Shown here: piece after piece, positions 13,491 through 21,996 of the stretch
Layout of the letters: each line of letters begins with the position of its first letter
How positions within the stretch are numbered: the stretch's first letter is position 1
From: Methanomicrobiaceae archaeon
GTDB taxonomy: Archaea; Halobacteriota; Methanomicrobia; Methanomicrobiales; Methanomicrobiaceae
Assembly: GCA_030628325.1 (NCBI GenBank)
Contig: DAOVRB010000001.1
Span: forward strand, 1-25,798
Length of the DNA stretch: 25,798 nucleotides
Reading direction: 5' to 3'
Made by a program: the position numbers and the translations under genes
The notes under the pieces: model-generated
Seen by the model: the letters and a program-made list of their open reading frames with translations, nothing else
Database searches by the model: none
What the model was told of the DNA's origin: nothing

Positions 13491-13763
13491 ATGAGAGGCA
13501 AGAGAGCGCAGAACAGTGGCCCTATAGTATGGATAGTTGCCATGATGCTCATTTTCACAGTAGGGATAATCTATGTCACTATGACAGTAGGATGGGACGC
13601 AGTGTATGACCAGTTCATGCCCGGACTTCCTGCAGAATACCAAGGGACAGCGACACGCATGCAGACCATGTGGAAGCTATGGCCTATAGCTGTGACAATG
13701 GGGATACTCCTCTGGGCGTTCATCATGCAGACCAGGAACAACCCAGGCGGAAACGGTTACTGA
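13491..13763 (+). CDS. Small two-helix membrane protein, possible minor coat protein
   Basis: 90 aa, ATG 13491 directly after the preceding stop (GGGAGG upstream). Basic N-terminus, helix 1 (about 12-31), a ~30-residue loop, helix 2 (about 62-80), short tail. Topology resembles the coat-like protein at 8154, but the loop has no N-x-S/T sequon. TGATG overlap with the surface-protein gene. A minor coat protein or assembly partner is plausible. Confidence 0.55.
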   Translation: MRGKRAQNSGPIVWIVAMMLIFTVGIIYVTMTVGWDAVYDQFMPGLPAEYQGTATRMQTMWKLWPIAVTMGILLWAFIMQTRNNPGGNGY

Positions 13764-16700
13764 TGATGAGAGACCTGAGACTGATCTGGATTTTTGTATC
13801 TATACTTCTTCTGAGCAGTGCAGCCTCTGCCTATGAGATCATAGGTGACTCAGTCTTCTACGACAGCCAGTATGCTAACTTAACCGTGACCCCTCACACA
13901 GTCATCAACCCCAGCAGGAACCATCAGGAATTCAATATCTGCGCAAAGGCAAGCCCCGGCGCTCTTTGCATAGCATACGTTTTCGACAACGCCCTGCAGG
14001 AAGGCACAGCAGAATACTGGACAGCCTACGACCACCCATATACATACTGCTACACAGACACAGACTGCACAACTAAATACAGCAATTATAAGGACTGGAT
14101 GAATGTGAACTCAGCCTTCTCAACAGTCTCATACCAAAACAAGCAGATCTACTACACAACATCGCCTTTAAACTTCCAGGCCCATGAATGCCAGACCTGG
14201 CGCATCCAATACAAGCCCCAGGAAGATGAAGGCAAATGGAACCTCTGGACATGGAACAGCCAGACCGGGGACTGCGCAGCGGATTACCTCAATGGGAACT
14301 ACAACTTCTTCTATGATATGGATCCATGGTGGTCGACCTCGGACAATAATGTTACACAGGGGCATACATATCTCAGCAACGACCATTTTTCTGATAACTT
14401 TGAGAGTTATGACTTGACACCTGTGTTTCACTTAGATACAATAGAATTCCAAGGTTATACATCATCTATCTCAACTAGCACAAATAGAATGGAAGGAACA
14501 CACAGTAACAGATGTTATAATCCTATTAGGTACTATAGTAGATGTCAGAACACCACTATTAATAAGGAGATAACTTCAGATAGGTTAGTAATATGGTATA
14601 AAGGAAATAATGCATCAGCAGAACATCTTATCGCAATAATAACTACCTCTGGTACTATATCAGCTCGTAGAAGCAACATAAAATGGGAGAAAATTGAATT
14701 TGATTTATCCACAAAAATAGGAGAATACATAACAACTATCAAAATCTATCCTGATCCAGATTTTGTTAATTGTAGCAAAGAAGTACTCTTTGATAATATC
14801 TATTTTTATAATACTTCTAATTACTTTAATGTAAATAGATGGTTAAACAAGACAGGAGAGATTGAACTCCAGAAAGCAAACAACCTTTATGGTCATAACA
14901 CCACTATAATTAAATCCGTAAGTGATACACATAATCATATGTATTATTACCTCAATACTACTCCTTTTAAAGATGTTGAAATAATTGCTAAATCTAAAAA
15001 TTCGGTAGCAAATAGTTTTTCAGGAATAATATTATCTAACGATACTAATACTAATTCTTATCCTACACTAAGTGGTTATAGGTATATTTTCAAGTCTGCT
15101 GCAAATACAGATTCATATTTAAGAAGGTCTATCAGTGGTACACTTACAGAATTAAGTACATCGGACACAGATGCTTTCTCTATTAATACCTGGTATTGGG
15201 TAAAGTTAGTCAGATATGGAAGCAATGGGACAATCAATGCTTATACTTCAGAAGATGGCTCAACATGGACACTACGTGAAAATGCTGTAGACACAACATT
15301 TAGTAATTATTATATTGGATTTTTCTTTGAGCTGAAAAATAATATATATGACAATATCCTAGTCCGGGAAATCATCCCCAACACTTACTACTCTCCCCAC
15401 AACATAACCCCCAGCTTCATCTATGACGACTCAGAAGAGGACACCTGGACAGACGCAGTAATCGAATGGCAGAAATCCAACAACAAAGACCTCTCCTCCT
15501 ACTCCACAATCCACACAGACACCTACCCCAACCCATCAGACCAGACCGACTTCACAAGAGAACTATCAGGCGGCATCTGGCGAGCGAATGTATCTGTCTG
15601 TGACGCATCAGCATGTGTCAGCAACTACACCCAGACAATCACCATATACAACGACAGCACAACAGTAACCGCAACAGACGCAGTCTCAACAACCATAATA
15701 CAATCATTCAGCGCCCACAACAACCAGACCGGAGAGACCTTCACCACAACCACAAGCCCCCTCATACTATACTCAATAGACGACACCCAGATAGAATACT
15801 CAAGCAATGGCTACGAAAACAAGAACCAAACTCCAACAGACGTAATCCTCAACCCCTGGGTGAACTTCACACTATTAAAAGAGACAGACAACACAGCCTT
15901 CAACGTCTCAGAGACCCCATCCACAAAGATGCACATCTACTGCACCAATGATACTATAGAGCACACATTCACAGACAACTCAGAGACCATAGCAGTATCC
16001 TGTCCCTGGGAACTAATCAAGATAGATGCAGTCTATAACACAAGTTCATACTACAGGACTCTTATCCCTGCGAGAACAGACAGGGACATCAACTTCTACA
16101 TGCTGAACCTGCTGGACGACATCTCATTGCAGATCATACTCATACTGAACGATCTCACAGGCGAGTTCTCAGAAGGTTCAGCGATCATCAGGAAATACAT
16201 AGGAGGCGAGACCAGGGACATAATAGAGCAGGAGTTCGATGTAGAGGACAAAGTGGTCTTATACCTGCTCCAGAACGCCATCTATACCCTTGTGATGAAG
16301 ACATCTGCCGGAGAGGAGAGAAACCTGGGCAATTTCATAGCAGATATCGCAGAAGAGAAGACAATAACGACACCACCGATAGAGTTCTATCCTACAGCGA
16401 CACTACACACAGTCATAAGCTGGCAGTGGTCATTCAACATAAGCCCATTGAAGCTGCAATACAATGACACATCGACCACAGACACAATAACATTCACGGT
16501 CTGGAACGCAAGCAACACCAGTCACGTTCTATACACCACAACAAGCACAGACGTAAGCTTCATCACATTCTCATACCCGACTGCCGCCAATGTGTCATAC
16601 ATAGCCTGCTTCAACGCAATGACATCAGAGGGAGAGGTATACGATTGTAGGGGATACTGGCAGGAATCAAGTGTCACAGAATGGTCAGGATTTGATGCAG

Positions 16701-16933
16701 AGACTCAGAAGAACTGGAAGATGGGCATAAGTGTGTTCTTTTTGGTGTTCATATTTTTTATATTCGGATCAGGACATCAGACAATCTGCCTGGCCATGAT
16801 CTCCCTGTTCATGTGGGTGTTCATAAATTGGAGATGGCTGGACTTCGGCTCTGCATACACCAACTATGCCATACTATCAATATCTGTAGTCATAACCATA
16901 CTGACCTTTTACATGGAGGGTGATAGACAGTGA
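13763..16933 (+). CDS. Large secreted, C-terminally anchored surface protein (candidate spike/adhesin)
   Basis: About 1056 aa from the ATG at 13763 (a second ATG is at 13766); an upstream frame extension overlaps the 90-aa gene and is rejected. A signal peptide, LRLIWIFVSILLLSSAASA, is followed by a Cys-containing N-domain, then an AT-rich block (about residues 195-535) with a LamG/concanavalin-like sandwich (pattern NTWYWVKLVRYGSNGTINAY). Ig-like and Thr-rich beta domains follow, and three C-terminal membrane helices (about residues 990-1052). I count about 26 N-x-S/T sequons. The layout fits a virion spike that binds host sugars and is N-glycosylated, possibly by the element's own AglB. An S-layer-like or plasmid surface protein is the alternative. 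Confidence 0.7.
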   Translation: MMRDLRLIWIFVSILLLSSAASAYEIIGDSVFYDSQYANLTVTPHTVINPSRNHQEFNICAKASPGALCIAYVFDNALQEGTAEYWTAYDHPYTYCYTDTDCTTKYSNYKDWMNVNSAFSTVSYQNKQIYYTTSPLNFQAHECQTWRIQYKPQEDEGKWNLWTWNSQTGDCAADYLNGNYNFFYDMDPWWSTSDNNVTQGHTYLSNDHFSDNFESYDLTPVFHLDTIEFQGYTSSISTSTNRMEGTHSNRCYNPIRYYSRCQNTTINKEITSDRLVIWYKGNNASAEHLIAIITTSGTISARRSNIKWEKIEFDLSTKIGEYITTIKIYPDPDFVNCSKEVLFDNIYFYNTSNYFNVNRWLNKTGEIELQKANNLYGHNTTIIKSVSDTHNHMYYYLNTTPFKDVEIIAKSKNSVANSFSGIILSNDTNTNSYPTLSGYRYIFKSAANTDSYLRRSISGTLTELSTSDTDAFSINTWYWVKLVRYGSNGTINAYTSEDGSTWTLRENAVDTTFSNYYIGFFFELKNNIYDNILVREIIPNTYYSPHNITPSFIYDDSEEDTWTDAVIEWQKSNNKDLSSYSTIHTDTYPNPSDQTDFTRELSGGIWRANVSVCDASACVSNYTQTITIYNDSTTVTATDAVSTTIIQSFSAHNNQTGETFTTTTSPLILYSIDDTQIEYSSNGYENKNQTPTDVILNPWVNFTLLKETDNTAFNVSETPSTKMHIYCTNDTIEHTFTDNSETIAVSCPWELIKIDAVYNTSSYYRTLIPARTDRDINFYMLNLLDDISLQIILILNDLTGEFSEGSAIIRKYIGGETRDIIEQEFDVEDKVVLYLLQNAIYTLVMKTSAGEERNLGNFIADIAEEKTITTPPIEFYPTATLHTVISWQWSFNISPLKLQYNDTSTTDTITFTVWNASNTSHVLYTTTSTDVSFITFSYPTAANVSYIACFNAMTSEGEVYDCRGYWQESSVTEWSGFDAETQKNWKMGISVFFLVFIFFIFGSGHQTICLAMISLFMWVFINWRWLDFGSAYTNYAILSISVVITILTFYMEGDRQ

Positions 16934-17313
16934 AATTCTACAGCTTGGCACTTTTCCTTTTCCTGCTGCATGTCAGCATGGCGATAGTCAATGCCACAGC
17001 GATATTTCCCACATCTCAGCAGCCTATGACAGAATGGTTCGACAAGGTCAATGATGACCAGCTATCAGACGAGGAATACATGCAAAGTTCTGTCTCAAGC
17101 ACATCAGTATGGGGATCTATCGCAGATTTCGTGAAAGGATTCTTCTACTTCATACTCGCTCTGGGCATAGGGATCATTGCAGTGCCATACACTCTCAGCA
17201 TATTTGGGATAGTGGCTCCATTCATCTACTATTTCAGCCTGCCCTTTTACCTGATCTACATAATAGCGATAGCCCAACTCATAGCGAACAGGGCAACAAA
17301 GAACTACGCATAA
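16930..17313 (+). CDS. Membrane protein with signal peptide
   Basis: 127 aa, GTG start at 16930 overlapping the spike stop by four bases. An N-terminal signal-like helix (SLALFLFLLHVSMA) is followed by a short ectodomain with sequon NAT, then two or three helices (about residues 62-85, 88-105 and 105-122). Coupled to the spike gene, so perhaps a spike partner. Family unknown. Confidence 0.6.
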   Translation: MKFYSLALFLFLLHVSMAIVNATAIFPTSQQPMTEWFDKVNDDQLSDEEYMQSSVSSTSVWGSIADFVKGFFYFILALGIGIIAVPYTLSIFGIVAPFIYYFSLPFYLIYIIAIAQLIANRATKNYA

Positions 17314-17314
17314 A

Positions 17315-17611
17315 ATGGCAAACGCAACCGCATACCTACATCTACAGAACGGCTCATACATACAGTCTGCTGTATCAGTCTATACAGCAGTCATGGGCGA
17401 TTGGTGGTACATAATGATGTATGTCGCCACCCTTCTGATGATGTATCTCTGGTCAAGGAATGATGGCGCTGTCGCTGTCATGGGACTGGTAGGCGCAGCA
17501 TATCTAAGGTATGCCACAGACATCTCAGCGAGCTTCTACCCTATACTGTATCTTATAGCAGTCCTGAACCTTGCCATGCTCTTGTACAAAGCTTTCGGGA
17601 AAGGAAAATGA
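17315..17611 (+). CDS. Small multi-pass membrane protein
   Basis: 98 aa, ATG 17315. The N-terminus has two sequons (NAT, NGS) before the first helix, so it probably lies outside. Three to four hydrophobic helices follow, ending in a basic tail GKGK. A member of the structural membrane-protein run. Ends in an ATGA overlap with a 34-aa gene. Confidence 0.6.
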   Translation: MANATAYLHLQNGSYIQSAVSVYTAVMGDWWYIMMYVATLLMMYLWSRNDGAVAVMGLVGAAYLRYATDISASFYPILYLIAVLNLAMLLYKAFGKGK

Positions 17612-17712
17612 AGAAAAAGAACCCCTTGCATATCCGGCTGGTCAACCCCTACAAGTTCACCCGGAAAAGGAAAAAGAAGAAAAAACCTTATTCTAAACTC
17701 TTCTATTTATAG
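17608..17712 (+). CDS. Tiny basic protein
   Basis: 34 aa, ATG 17608 in ATGA overlap with the preceding gene, AAAGG upstream. Very basic (KKKNPLHIRLVNPYKFTRK, then six more Lys/Arg). Its stop codon lies inside the TATA box of the next promoter. Translational coupling supports it; its small size leaves doubt. Confidence 0.4.
   Translation: MKKKNPLHIRLVNPYKFTRKRKKKKKPYSKLFYL
17691..17712 (+). promoter_or_regulatory. Promoter (shared motif, copy 4)
   Basis: TTCTAAACTC at 17691-17700 and the TATA TATTTATAG at 17704-17712, offset 13 bp. The TATA start is about 31 bases before the ATG at 17735, so this message is probably leaderless. It splits the structural block into two transcripts. Confidence 0.7.
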
Positions 17713-17734
17713 GCAATGTGAAAATAATATATGT

Positions 17735-18148
17735 ATGATAATAAACATTTTTTTAGTGGTTCTCATCTCCGCTTTCTGCTTTCTTCTTGCTGGTCTCTAT
17801 AATGGGACACATGGACTGAGAGATGAGACAGAAGGGAATGGATTGGGCAAGACAGAGAGAGACAAGAAGCATACCATAGGACTCACGTTCTGCCTGCTTG
17901 TCGTTGCTGCAATACTTTTCGGAATGACTGCCATGTGGGCTATGGATCTGGAACAGCAGCACTGCGAAAACCAGGTCACTAATACTATTATGTGTGTCGA
18001 TCAACAGGCGTGTGAGGACACGACATACACCAACGTGATAACATGTGAGACCACATACTACAGGCTTCAAGGACTGGCCTCAGTATTATCATTGCTGGCT
18101 CTTTTCAGTATGGTGATGATGGTCATTTTCGTTCTAAAGGGGGTATGA
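17735..18148 (+). CDS. Three-helix membrane protein with Cys loop
   Basis: 137 aa, ATG 17735, no Shine-Dalgarno, leaderless by promoter position. Helix 1 at about 2-20, helix 2 at about 47-68, helix 3 at about 112-134. The loop between helices 2 and 3 has four cysteines (C77, C87, C93, C104 approximately), suggesting two disulfides outside the cell. Unrecognised. ATGA overlap with the next gene. Confidence 0.6.
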   Translation: MIINIFLVVLISAFCFLLAGLYNGTHGLRDETEGNGLGKTERDKKHTIGLTFCLLVVAAILFGMTAMWAMDLEQQHCENQVTNTIMCVDQQACEDTTYTNVITCETTYYRLQGLASVLSLLALFSMVMMVIFVLKGV

Positions 18149-18660
18149 TTATGCAAGTCACATACAAAGACCTACAGGACTCAGAAGACATAGACAAGGA
18201 AGCTTTCGTCGGGTCTAACACAGATGTGAATGCATCTGAGAGCCTGTATAACACAAGCGACATGGCAAAGCTGATGAAAGAGTCCCTCGATGAGGTCGTG
18301 CCTGAGAGGATAAAGAGACTCCATATCTATGAAGAGTTCTGGGGGATCCTCGGCAAGACACTCAAGCTGACATTCATCAGACCAGAAGAGATCGAGTTCT
18401 TCCAGTACCTTTTCCGTAATGCCCGGCGCAGATACCTGATGTCTGTCCGACCTCATCATTATTCCTGGGATGATGGCATGCTGCTGGCACAGCTCGAGGT
18501 ATATTTCGAGGCAGCACTCAGGAGAGCAGTAGGCAAGAACTTCAACGAGAGAGAACTGATAGCCAGCCAGATCAGTCAGATAGTGCGCTCCAATACAGAG
18601 AGCCTGAACACTGGCGATTCAGGAGGGAGGATGAAACAGTTCTTCAATAAGGTATTCTAA
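18145..18660 (+). CDS. Soluble helical hypothetical protein
   Basis: 171 aa, ATG 18145 overlapping the preceding stop. No membrane helix or signal. Helical, mixed charge, with RPEEIEFFQYLFRNARRRYL and a C-terminal MKQFFNKVF. Sits between membrane proteins in the second structural operon. May be a cytoplasmic-side scaffold. Not recognised. Confidence 0.6.
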   Translation: MIMQVTYKDLQDSEDIDKEAFVGSNTDVNASESLYNTSDMAKLMKESLDEVVPERIKRLHIYEEFWGILGKTLKLTFIRPEEIEFFQYLFRNARRRYLMSVRPHHYSWDDGMLLAQLEVYFEAALRRAVGKNFNERELIASQISQIVRSNTESLNTGDSGGRMKQFFNKVF

Positions 18661-18671
18661 GGTGATATGAT

Positions 18672-19487
18672 ATGATAATGATAGAGACTTGGGAATTTTG
18701 GGCAGGAATTGTAGGATGGGTAACATCATCTATCTTTTTCCTGCTGTTCTTCGCATGCATGAAGCTGACACCAGCAAAAGCTTTCATTAAGGCATGGTTC
18801 ATCAAAGGATATGTGTTTTGGGTGAAAAACAAAGCAGGCATAGGCGAATTCAGGTGTGGTAAGGCAGATAATACAGGTTTTGCCAAGATCAAAGGATTAG
18901 GTCCTATCATGATAACAGAGAACAGTCAGGTGAGAGAGGACAGGAGCGGCCGCCCGGTGTTCGATCTCTTCTCAGAGTATGGAGCGACAATATCGCAGGA
19001 ATATGGTCCATTGGTACAGGAGATAAGGGAGAAAGGTCTTGTGGTCAACAATTTTAATGACTATGAGCACTATGTCAAGCTGGCATCAGAACCTAAGTAC
19101 ATTGAGGAGTACATGGAGAGACACAAGCATGTCCTGACTGATCCGGATGCTGCAAAAAAAGAACTGCAAGATACAAAAAAGAGACTGGAAGGCATGAAAC
19201 TGGAGATCAAGCCAAACAAGACCTACAGCTTCCACCAGCTTGCGCACATGTTCCCTTCTAACTTCACCCCTGTGTATGTAGAGGCACAGACAGAGGAGGC
19301 AGCGCTCCAGGCAAAGAAACAGGCCTTGAAGAACATCAATTTCACAACGATAGCCATGGGTGTTCTCATAATCATAGTGGCCCTGGTGATATTCTTGAAG
19401 ACATTCAGACCACCAGCATGCCCGGCATGTCAATGCATAGTAGAGACAGCAAAAGTGGCAGCAGCCTCGACCAACCTGGTGGTATGA
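18672..19487 (+). CDS. Membrane protein with helices at both ends
   Basis: 271 aa, ATG 18672 (GGTGAT upstream). Helix at about residues 10-30, a central soluble domain of ~180 aa with a charged coiled-coil-like stretch (KKELQDTKKRLEGMKLEIK), a second helix at about 226-246, then a Cys cluster PACPACQC just after the membrane. Three sequons (NKT, NFT, NFT) lie in the central part. Family unknown. Confidence 0.6.
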   Translation: MIMIETWEFWAGIVGWVTSSIFFLLFFACMKLTPAKAFIKAWFIKGYVFWVKNKAGIGEFRCGKADNTGFAKIKGLGPIMITENSQVREDRSGRPVFDLFSEYGATISQEYGPLVQEIREKGLVVNNFNDYEHYVKLASEPKYIEEYMERHKHVLTDPDAAKKELQDTKKRLEGMKLEIKPNKTYSFHQLAHMFPSNFTPVYVEAQTEEAALQAKKQALKNINFTTIAMGVLIIIVALVIFLKTFRPPACPACQCIVETAKVAAASTNLVV

Positions 19488-19970
19488 TTGGATGATGCGC
19501 TTGGAGTAAGTAAGAAGATAGAGAGCCACGGCTCCTTTCTGACGAACAGGCGCATAAACGCCCTGTTCATGGAAGTGGATGCATGCGCATTGAAGGCTAA
19601 CAGACACTTCCATATATCTTCTATCGTTGCCTATTTCAGCGCATTGGAGCAGATATACATCAATGTTGAGGACATAATCCTGGATGAGAAGGTCTTCAAG
19701 GAGATAGAGAAGGCAAGGAGGGATTATTATTTCGCTGAGACCTTGCAGAACACCCATACGAAATATCACACTGCTAAACTCCTCCTCTTCCAGTTGAGGA
19801 CACTGAGGGCTTATAATCGTCTATTGGTGCATGGCATGCAGAAAGACATGGAATACTTTTTCAGGACAGGGCAGAGGCAGAGGAAAGGTCTGCAAAGGAT
19901 CAATTTCCACAGGGATTCTATATTTTCGACAAAGAGGGACAAGGATGCAGCAGTCAAAGAAGAGGAGTAG
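19488..19970 (+). CDS. Helical hypothetical protein
   Basis: 160 aa from a TTG at 19488 directly behind the preceding stop, with GGTGG upstream. The next in-frame ATG (19569) would remove 27 residues. Soluble and helical, ending in a basic region and an acidic tail. Overlaps the next gene by 26 bases. Not recognised. Confidence 0.55.
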   Translation: MDDALGVSKKIESHGSFLTNRRINALFMEVDACALKANRHFHISSIVAYFSALEQIYINVEDIILDEKVFKEIEKARRDYYFAETLQNTHTKYHTAKLLLFQLRTLRAYNRLLVHGMQKDMEYFFRTGQRQRKGLQRINFHRDSIFSTKRDKDAAVKEEE

Positions 19971-20274
19971 ATTCAGCAAGGAAAGCATGCAGGATGCAGG
20001 CATGCGTTTAGGGATAGGCTACCAGGCAGGTATGCAGGTAGGTACAAAGAAATTCATAGGCAGGTATGACATCTACAGGCGCATAAGCGGTCCTGTTATC
20101 GCCCTCATTGGATTCTTTTGCCTGCTCTCTGGGAATGTATCCCTTAGTGTGTTCCTGCTTGCTATTGCGCATTTGCAGATACTTGTAAATCAGGTATGGC
20201 ACAAACTCAGGAGCATAGAGTATTTCTTGGATAAGGAGGGAGGAAATGGAAACAGAAGTGAAGACAACCTATGA
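19945..20274 (+). CDS. Small membrane protein
   Basis: 109 aa from the ATG at 19945, chosen over an upstream frame extension because a GAGGGACAAGG purine site precedes it and the extension lies inside the previous gene. Basic N-terminus with a Gly-rich amphipathic region (MRLGIGYQAGMQVGTKKFIG), then two hydrophobic helices (about residues 47-65 and 66-82). Unknown function. Confidence 0.55.
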   Translation: MQQSKKRSRFSKESMQDAGMRLGIGYQAGMQVGTKKFIGRYDIYRRISGPVIALIGFFCLLSGNVSLSVFLLAIAHLQILVNQVWHKLRSIEYFLDKEGGNGNRSEDNL

Positions 20275-20590
20275 ATGCTACGGCATAGGCAGGCGCATAG
20301 GCAATGAGATACGATTGAATGAACACCTGAAAGACTATCCTGTGCTGCATGATCTTGTCTTGCAGCATGAACTCAAACACTTCATAGGAAAGAAGAACGT
20401 GGATTGGCAGGAACCTTTCAATCTGGATCTATTCACCTGGACACTTAAGCATCCATCCTCATGGCTCCAGGTTCTGCCTCTGAGGATAGATGGAGATGTG
20501 CTTGCATACAGCTGGACACTTATCTACCTCTGGGTGTTTGTGATCGCCTGGGCTATCTTCCTGTTTGTATTTGTGTTAGGGGTGTTATAG
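20246..20590 (+). CDS. Membrane protein with HExxH zinc-peptidase motif
   Basis: 114 aa, ATG 20246 with AAGGAGGG at 20233-20240. H41-E42-L-K-H45 fits the HExxH zinc motif, preceded by an amphipathic helix (YPVLHDLVLQ) as in metallopeptidases. A C-terminal membrane helix (about 89-113) follows. Similar small archaeal proteins with 'GRRIGNEI...YPxLxxxVLxHELxH' exist as I recall. The third ligand is not obvious, and at 114 aa it is short for a peptidase. It could be a minimal membrane-bound protease or an inactive relative. Confidence 0.55.
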   Translation: METEVKTTYECYGIGRRIGNEIRLNEHLKDYPVLHDLVLQHELKHFIGKKNVDWQEPFNLDLFTWTLKHPSSWLQVLPLRIDGDVLAYSWTLIYLWVFVIAWAIFLFVFVLGVL

Positions 20591-21427
20591 ATGTCAGAAT
20601 TCAAAGAATGGATGGATAGATCAACCAATCTCCTGGACAGTTCTATCAGGGTGTATGACAGGACGATCAATGAATATTTCAGCCAGCATGATAAGATAGA
20701 GCTGGGCAAGATCAATGAGTTCATAGCCCACAGTTTCAGGGAGAGCAGAAGCCCTCATAAGAAGTATGCCTTCAAGCATTACCTGAAATTCAAAGGCAAG
20801 ACACATCTCTATAAGCGGCTTGTCAAGGCAAGGATAATGCCCCGGAAAAAGAAAGGCACACACCTGCCTGCAAGGACAGTGCAGAAGGTCATACTAAACA
20901 TAGAGAATGAGAGATGCAGAGACATAGCGACACTCATGTATGCGACAGGAGCCAGAGCGATAGAGATCCTTTCCCTGCAAGACAAGAACATAGACCTGGA
21001 TTATGACAATGACATCATACGCATCACAGTCATAGGCAAGGGCGCAAAGGAAGGATTCCTGCCCCTGTCAAAGAGTTATCAGCACCTGCTTGAGAAGTAC
21101 ATGGGTGACACTGGTTATCTGTTCCTGTCCCCTTCTGCTGACCTTGCAGATGATCCCGACATAATCAGGATGCTCACCAATGCCAGGGCGTATCTGTATG
21201 AGCAGCTAAAGAGGTCTGCTCTGAGTCTGGGCATAACTAAATTTGGGACACATGACTTTCGGCGTAATGTGGCACAGAGCATCCTACGCAAGACCAAAGA
21301 CATAACACAGGTCAAGAACGCCCTGCGTCATAAATCTATCCTGACGACATTGAAATATTTGGATGAGGACATGGCAGAGTTCAAGGATGCTGTCCTGGAA
21401 CATCAGGCAGAGGTATTTCACGAATGA
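20591..21427 (+). CDS. Tyrosine recombinase (XerC/D-like)
   Basis: 278 aa, ATG 20591 straight after a TAG. Full catalytic set: R122 (ATGARAIEIL), a Lys in GKGAK, H221-x2-R224 (THDFRRN), H247 (LRHKS) and Y256 (TLKYL). The N-terminal SAM-like DNA-binding part is about residues 1-100. It is co-directional with the structural block. Roles: resolving dimers of the circle, or integration. A second recombinase is encoded at 22497-23357. Confidence 0.88.
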   Translation: MSEFKEWMDRSTNLLDSSIRVYDRTINEYFSQHDKIELGKINEFIAHSFRESRSPHKKYAFKHYLKFKGKTHLYKRLVKARIMPRKKKGTHLPARTVQKVILNIENERCRDIATLMYATGARAIEILSLQDKNIDLDYDNDIIRITVIGKGAKEGFLPLSKSYQHLLEKYMGDTGYLFLSPSADLADDPDIIRMLTNARAYLYEQLKRSALSLGITKFGTHDFRRNVAQSILRKTKDITQVKNALRHKSILTTLKYLDEDMAEFKDAVLEHQAEVFHE

Positions 21428-21597
21428 CAGAGATCAGGAGAAAAAGAGGGATCACTGTGATACGTTTCGGCTTCTTAGAGATCACCTTATCAAACCTCAA
21501 CAGACACAGGTACAATGACCTACGCAAGGCTGCCAGAGATAACAGGCTGACACCCAGCAGAGTCTTTGAACTGATGAGAAAGGAGAGTCTGAAATGA
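21424..21597 (+). CDS. Small basic protein, possible DNA-binding
   Basis: 57 aa, ATG 21424 in ATGA overlap with the recombinase. Starts TEIRRKRGITVIRFGF (beta-strand-like), then two helices ending RLTPSRVFELMRKESLK. This strand-helix-helix order with a T-P-S-R turn resembles ribbon-helix-helix proteins, so it might regulate or direct the recombinase. Uncertain. Confidence 0.5.
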   Translation: MTEIRRKRGITVIRFGFLEITLSNLNRHRYNDLRKAARDNRLTPSRVFELMRKESLK

Positions 21598-21809
21598 GAT
21601 GCCTGAAAGGAGAAGACAAGGAATGCGAGACCTGTAAGGATAAGGTGTTTAGTTTCGATGAATGGTATTGCATCGGCATCCGCAAGCCAAGGCAGATCAT
21701 TGTCAGAAGCAAGAAAAAAGAGGAAGTGGATAAGCCCTCTCAGAGAAAGGATCCAACGCAGAGAAGACTTAAGCCTCATAAAGGTAAGTGTAGATTCAGG
21801 TGTGGATAA
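21594..21809 (+). CDS. Small Cys-rich basic protein
   Basis: 71 aa, ATG 21594 overlapping the preceding stop. Cys pattern MRCLKGEDKECETC...WYC, then a basic stretch and CRFRCG. Likely binds zinc. Unrecognised. Confidence 0.5.
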   Translation: MRCLKGEDKECETCKDKVFSFDEWYCIGIRKPRQIIVRSKKKEEVDKPSQRKDPTQRRLKPHKGKCRFRCG

Positions 21810-21972
21810 TATAGCAAAGAAAAAAAAATATCAATGTTCTGTACATGGCATCATAATCCATATTGACTGTGTTGAATGTCGCAGGAATCTTAAACAGATT
21901 CTCAAAGAAAAAGGTTTGTACTTGGCTACCTATATAAACAGACCTCTTCCCGGACAGTACATTTACACATGA
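21802..21972 (+). CDS. Small zinc-type protein
   Basis: About 56 aa from a GTG at 21802. The frame is open further upstream (ATG 21658), but that part lies wholly inside the previous gene and looks unlike protein. Four Lys, then YQCSVHG...DCVECRRN, a C-x2-H/C-x2-C site. Start uncertain. Confidence 0.4.
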   Translation: MDNIAKKKKYQCSVHGIIIHIDCVECRRNLKQILKEKGLYLATYINRPLPGQYIYT

Positions 21973-21996
21973 GAGGCTAGGGGTTCACGCAATAAG

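Noticed and set aside
13670..13762. N-terminal extension of the surface protein
   Set aside because: It lies within the preceding membrane-protein gene and would bury the clear signal peptide that begins at 13763/13766.
15613..15951. 112-aa His/Arg/Asn-rich plus-strand frame
   Set aside because: Out-of-frame shadow of the spike gene caused by its C-rich codon use.
19086..19769. 227-aa minus-strand frame
   Set aside because: Antisense to two coupled plus-strand genes; no start signals, and Cys/Leu-rich as expected of a shadow.
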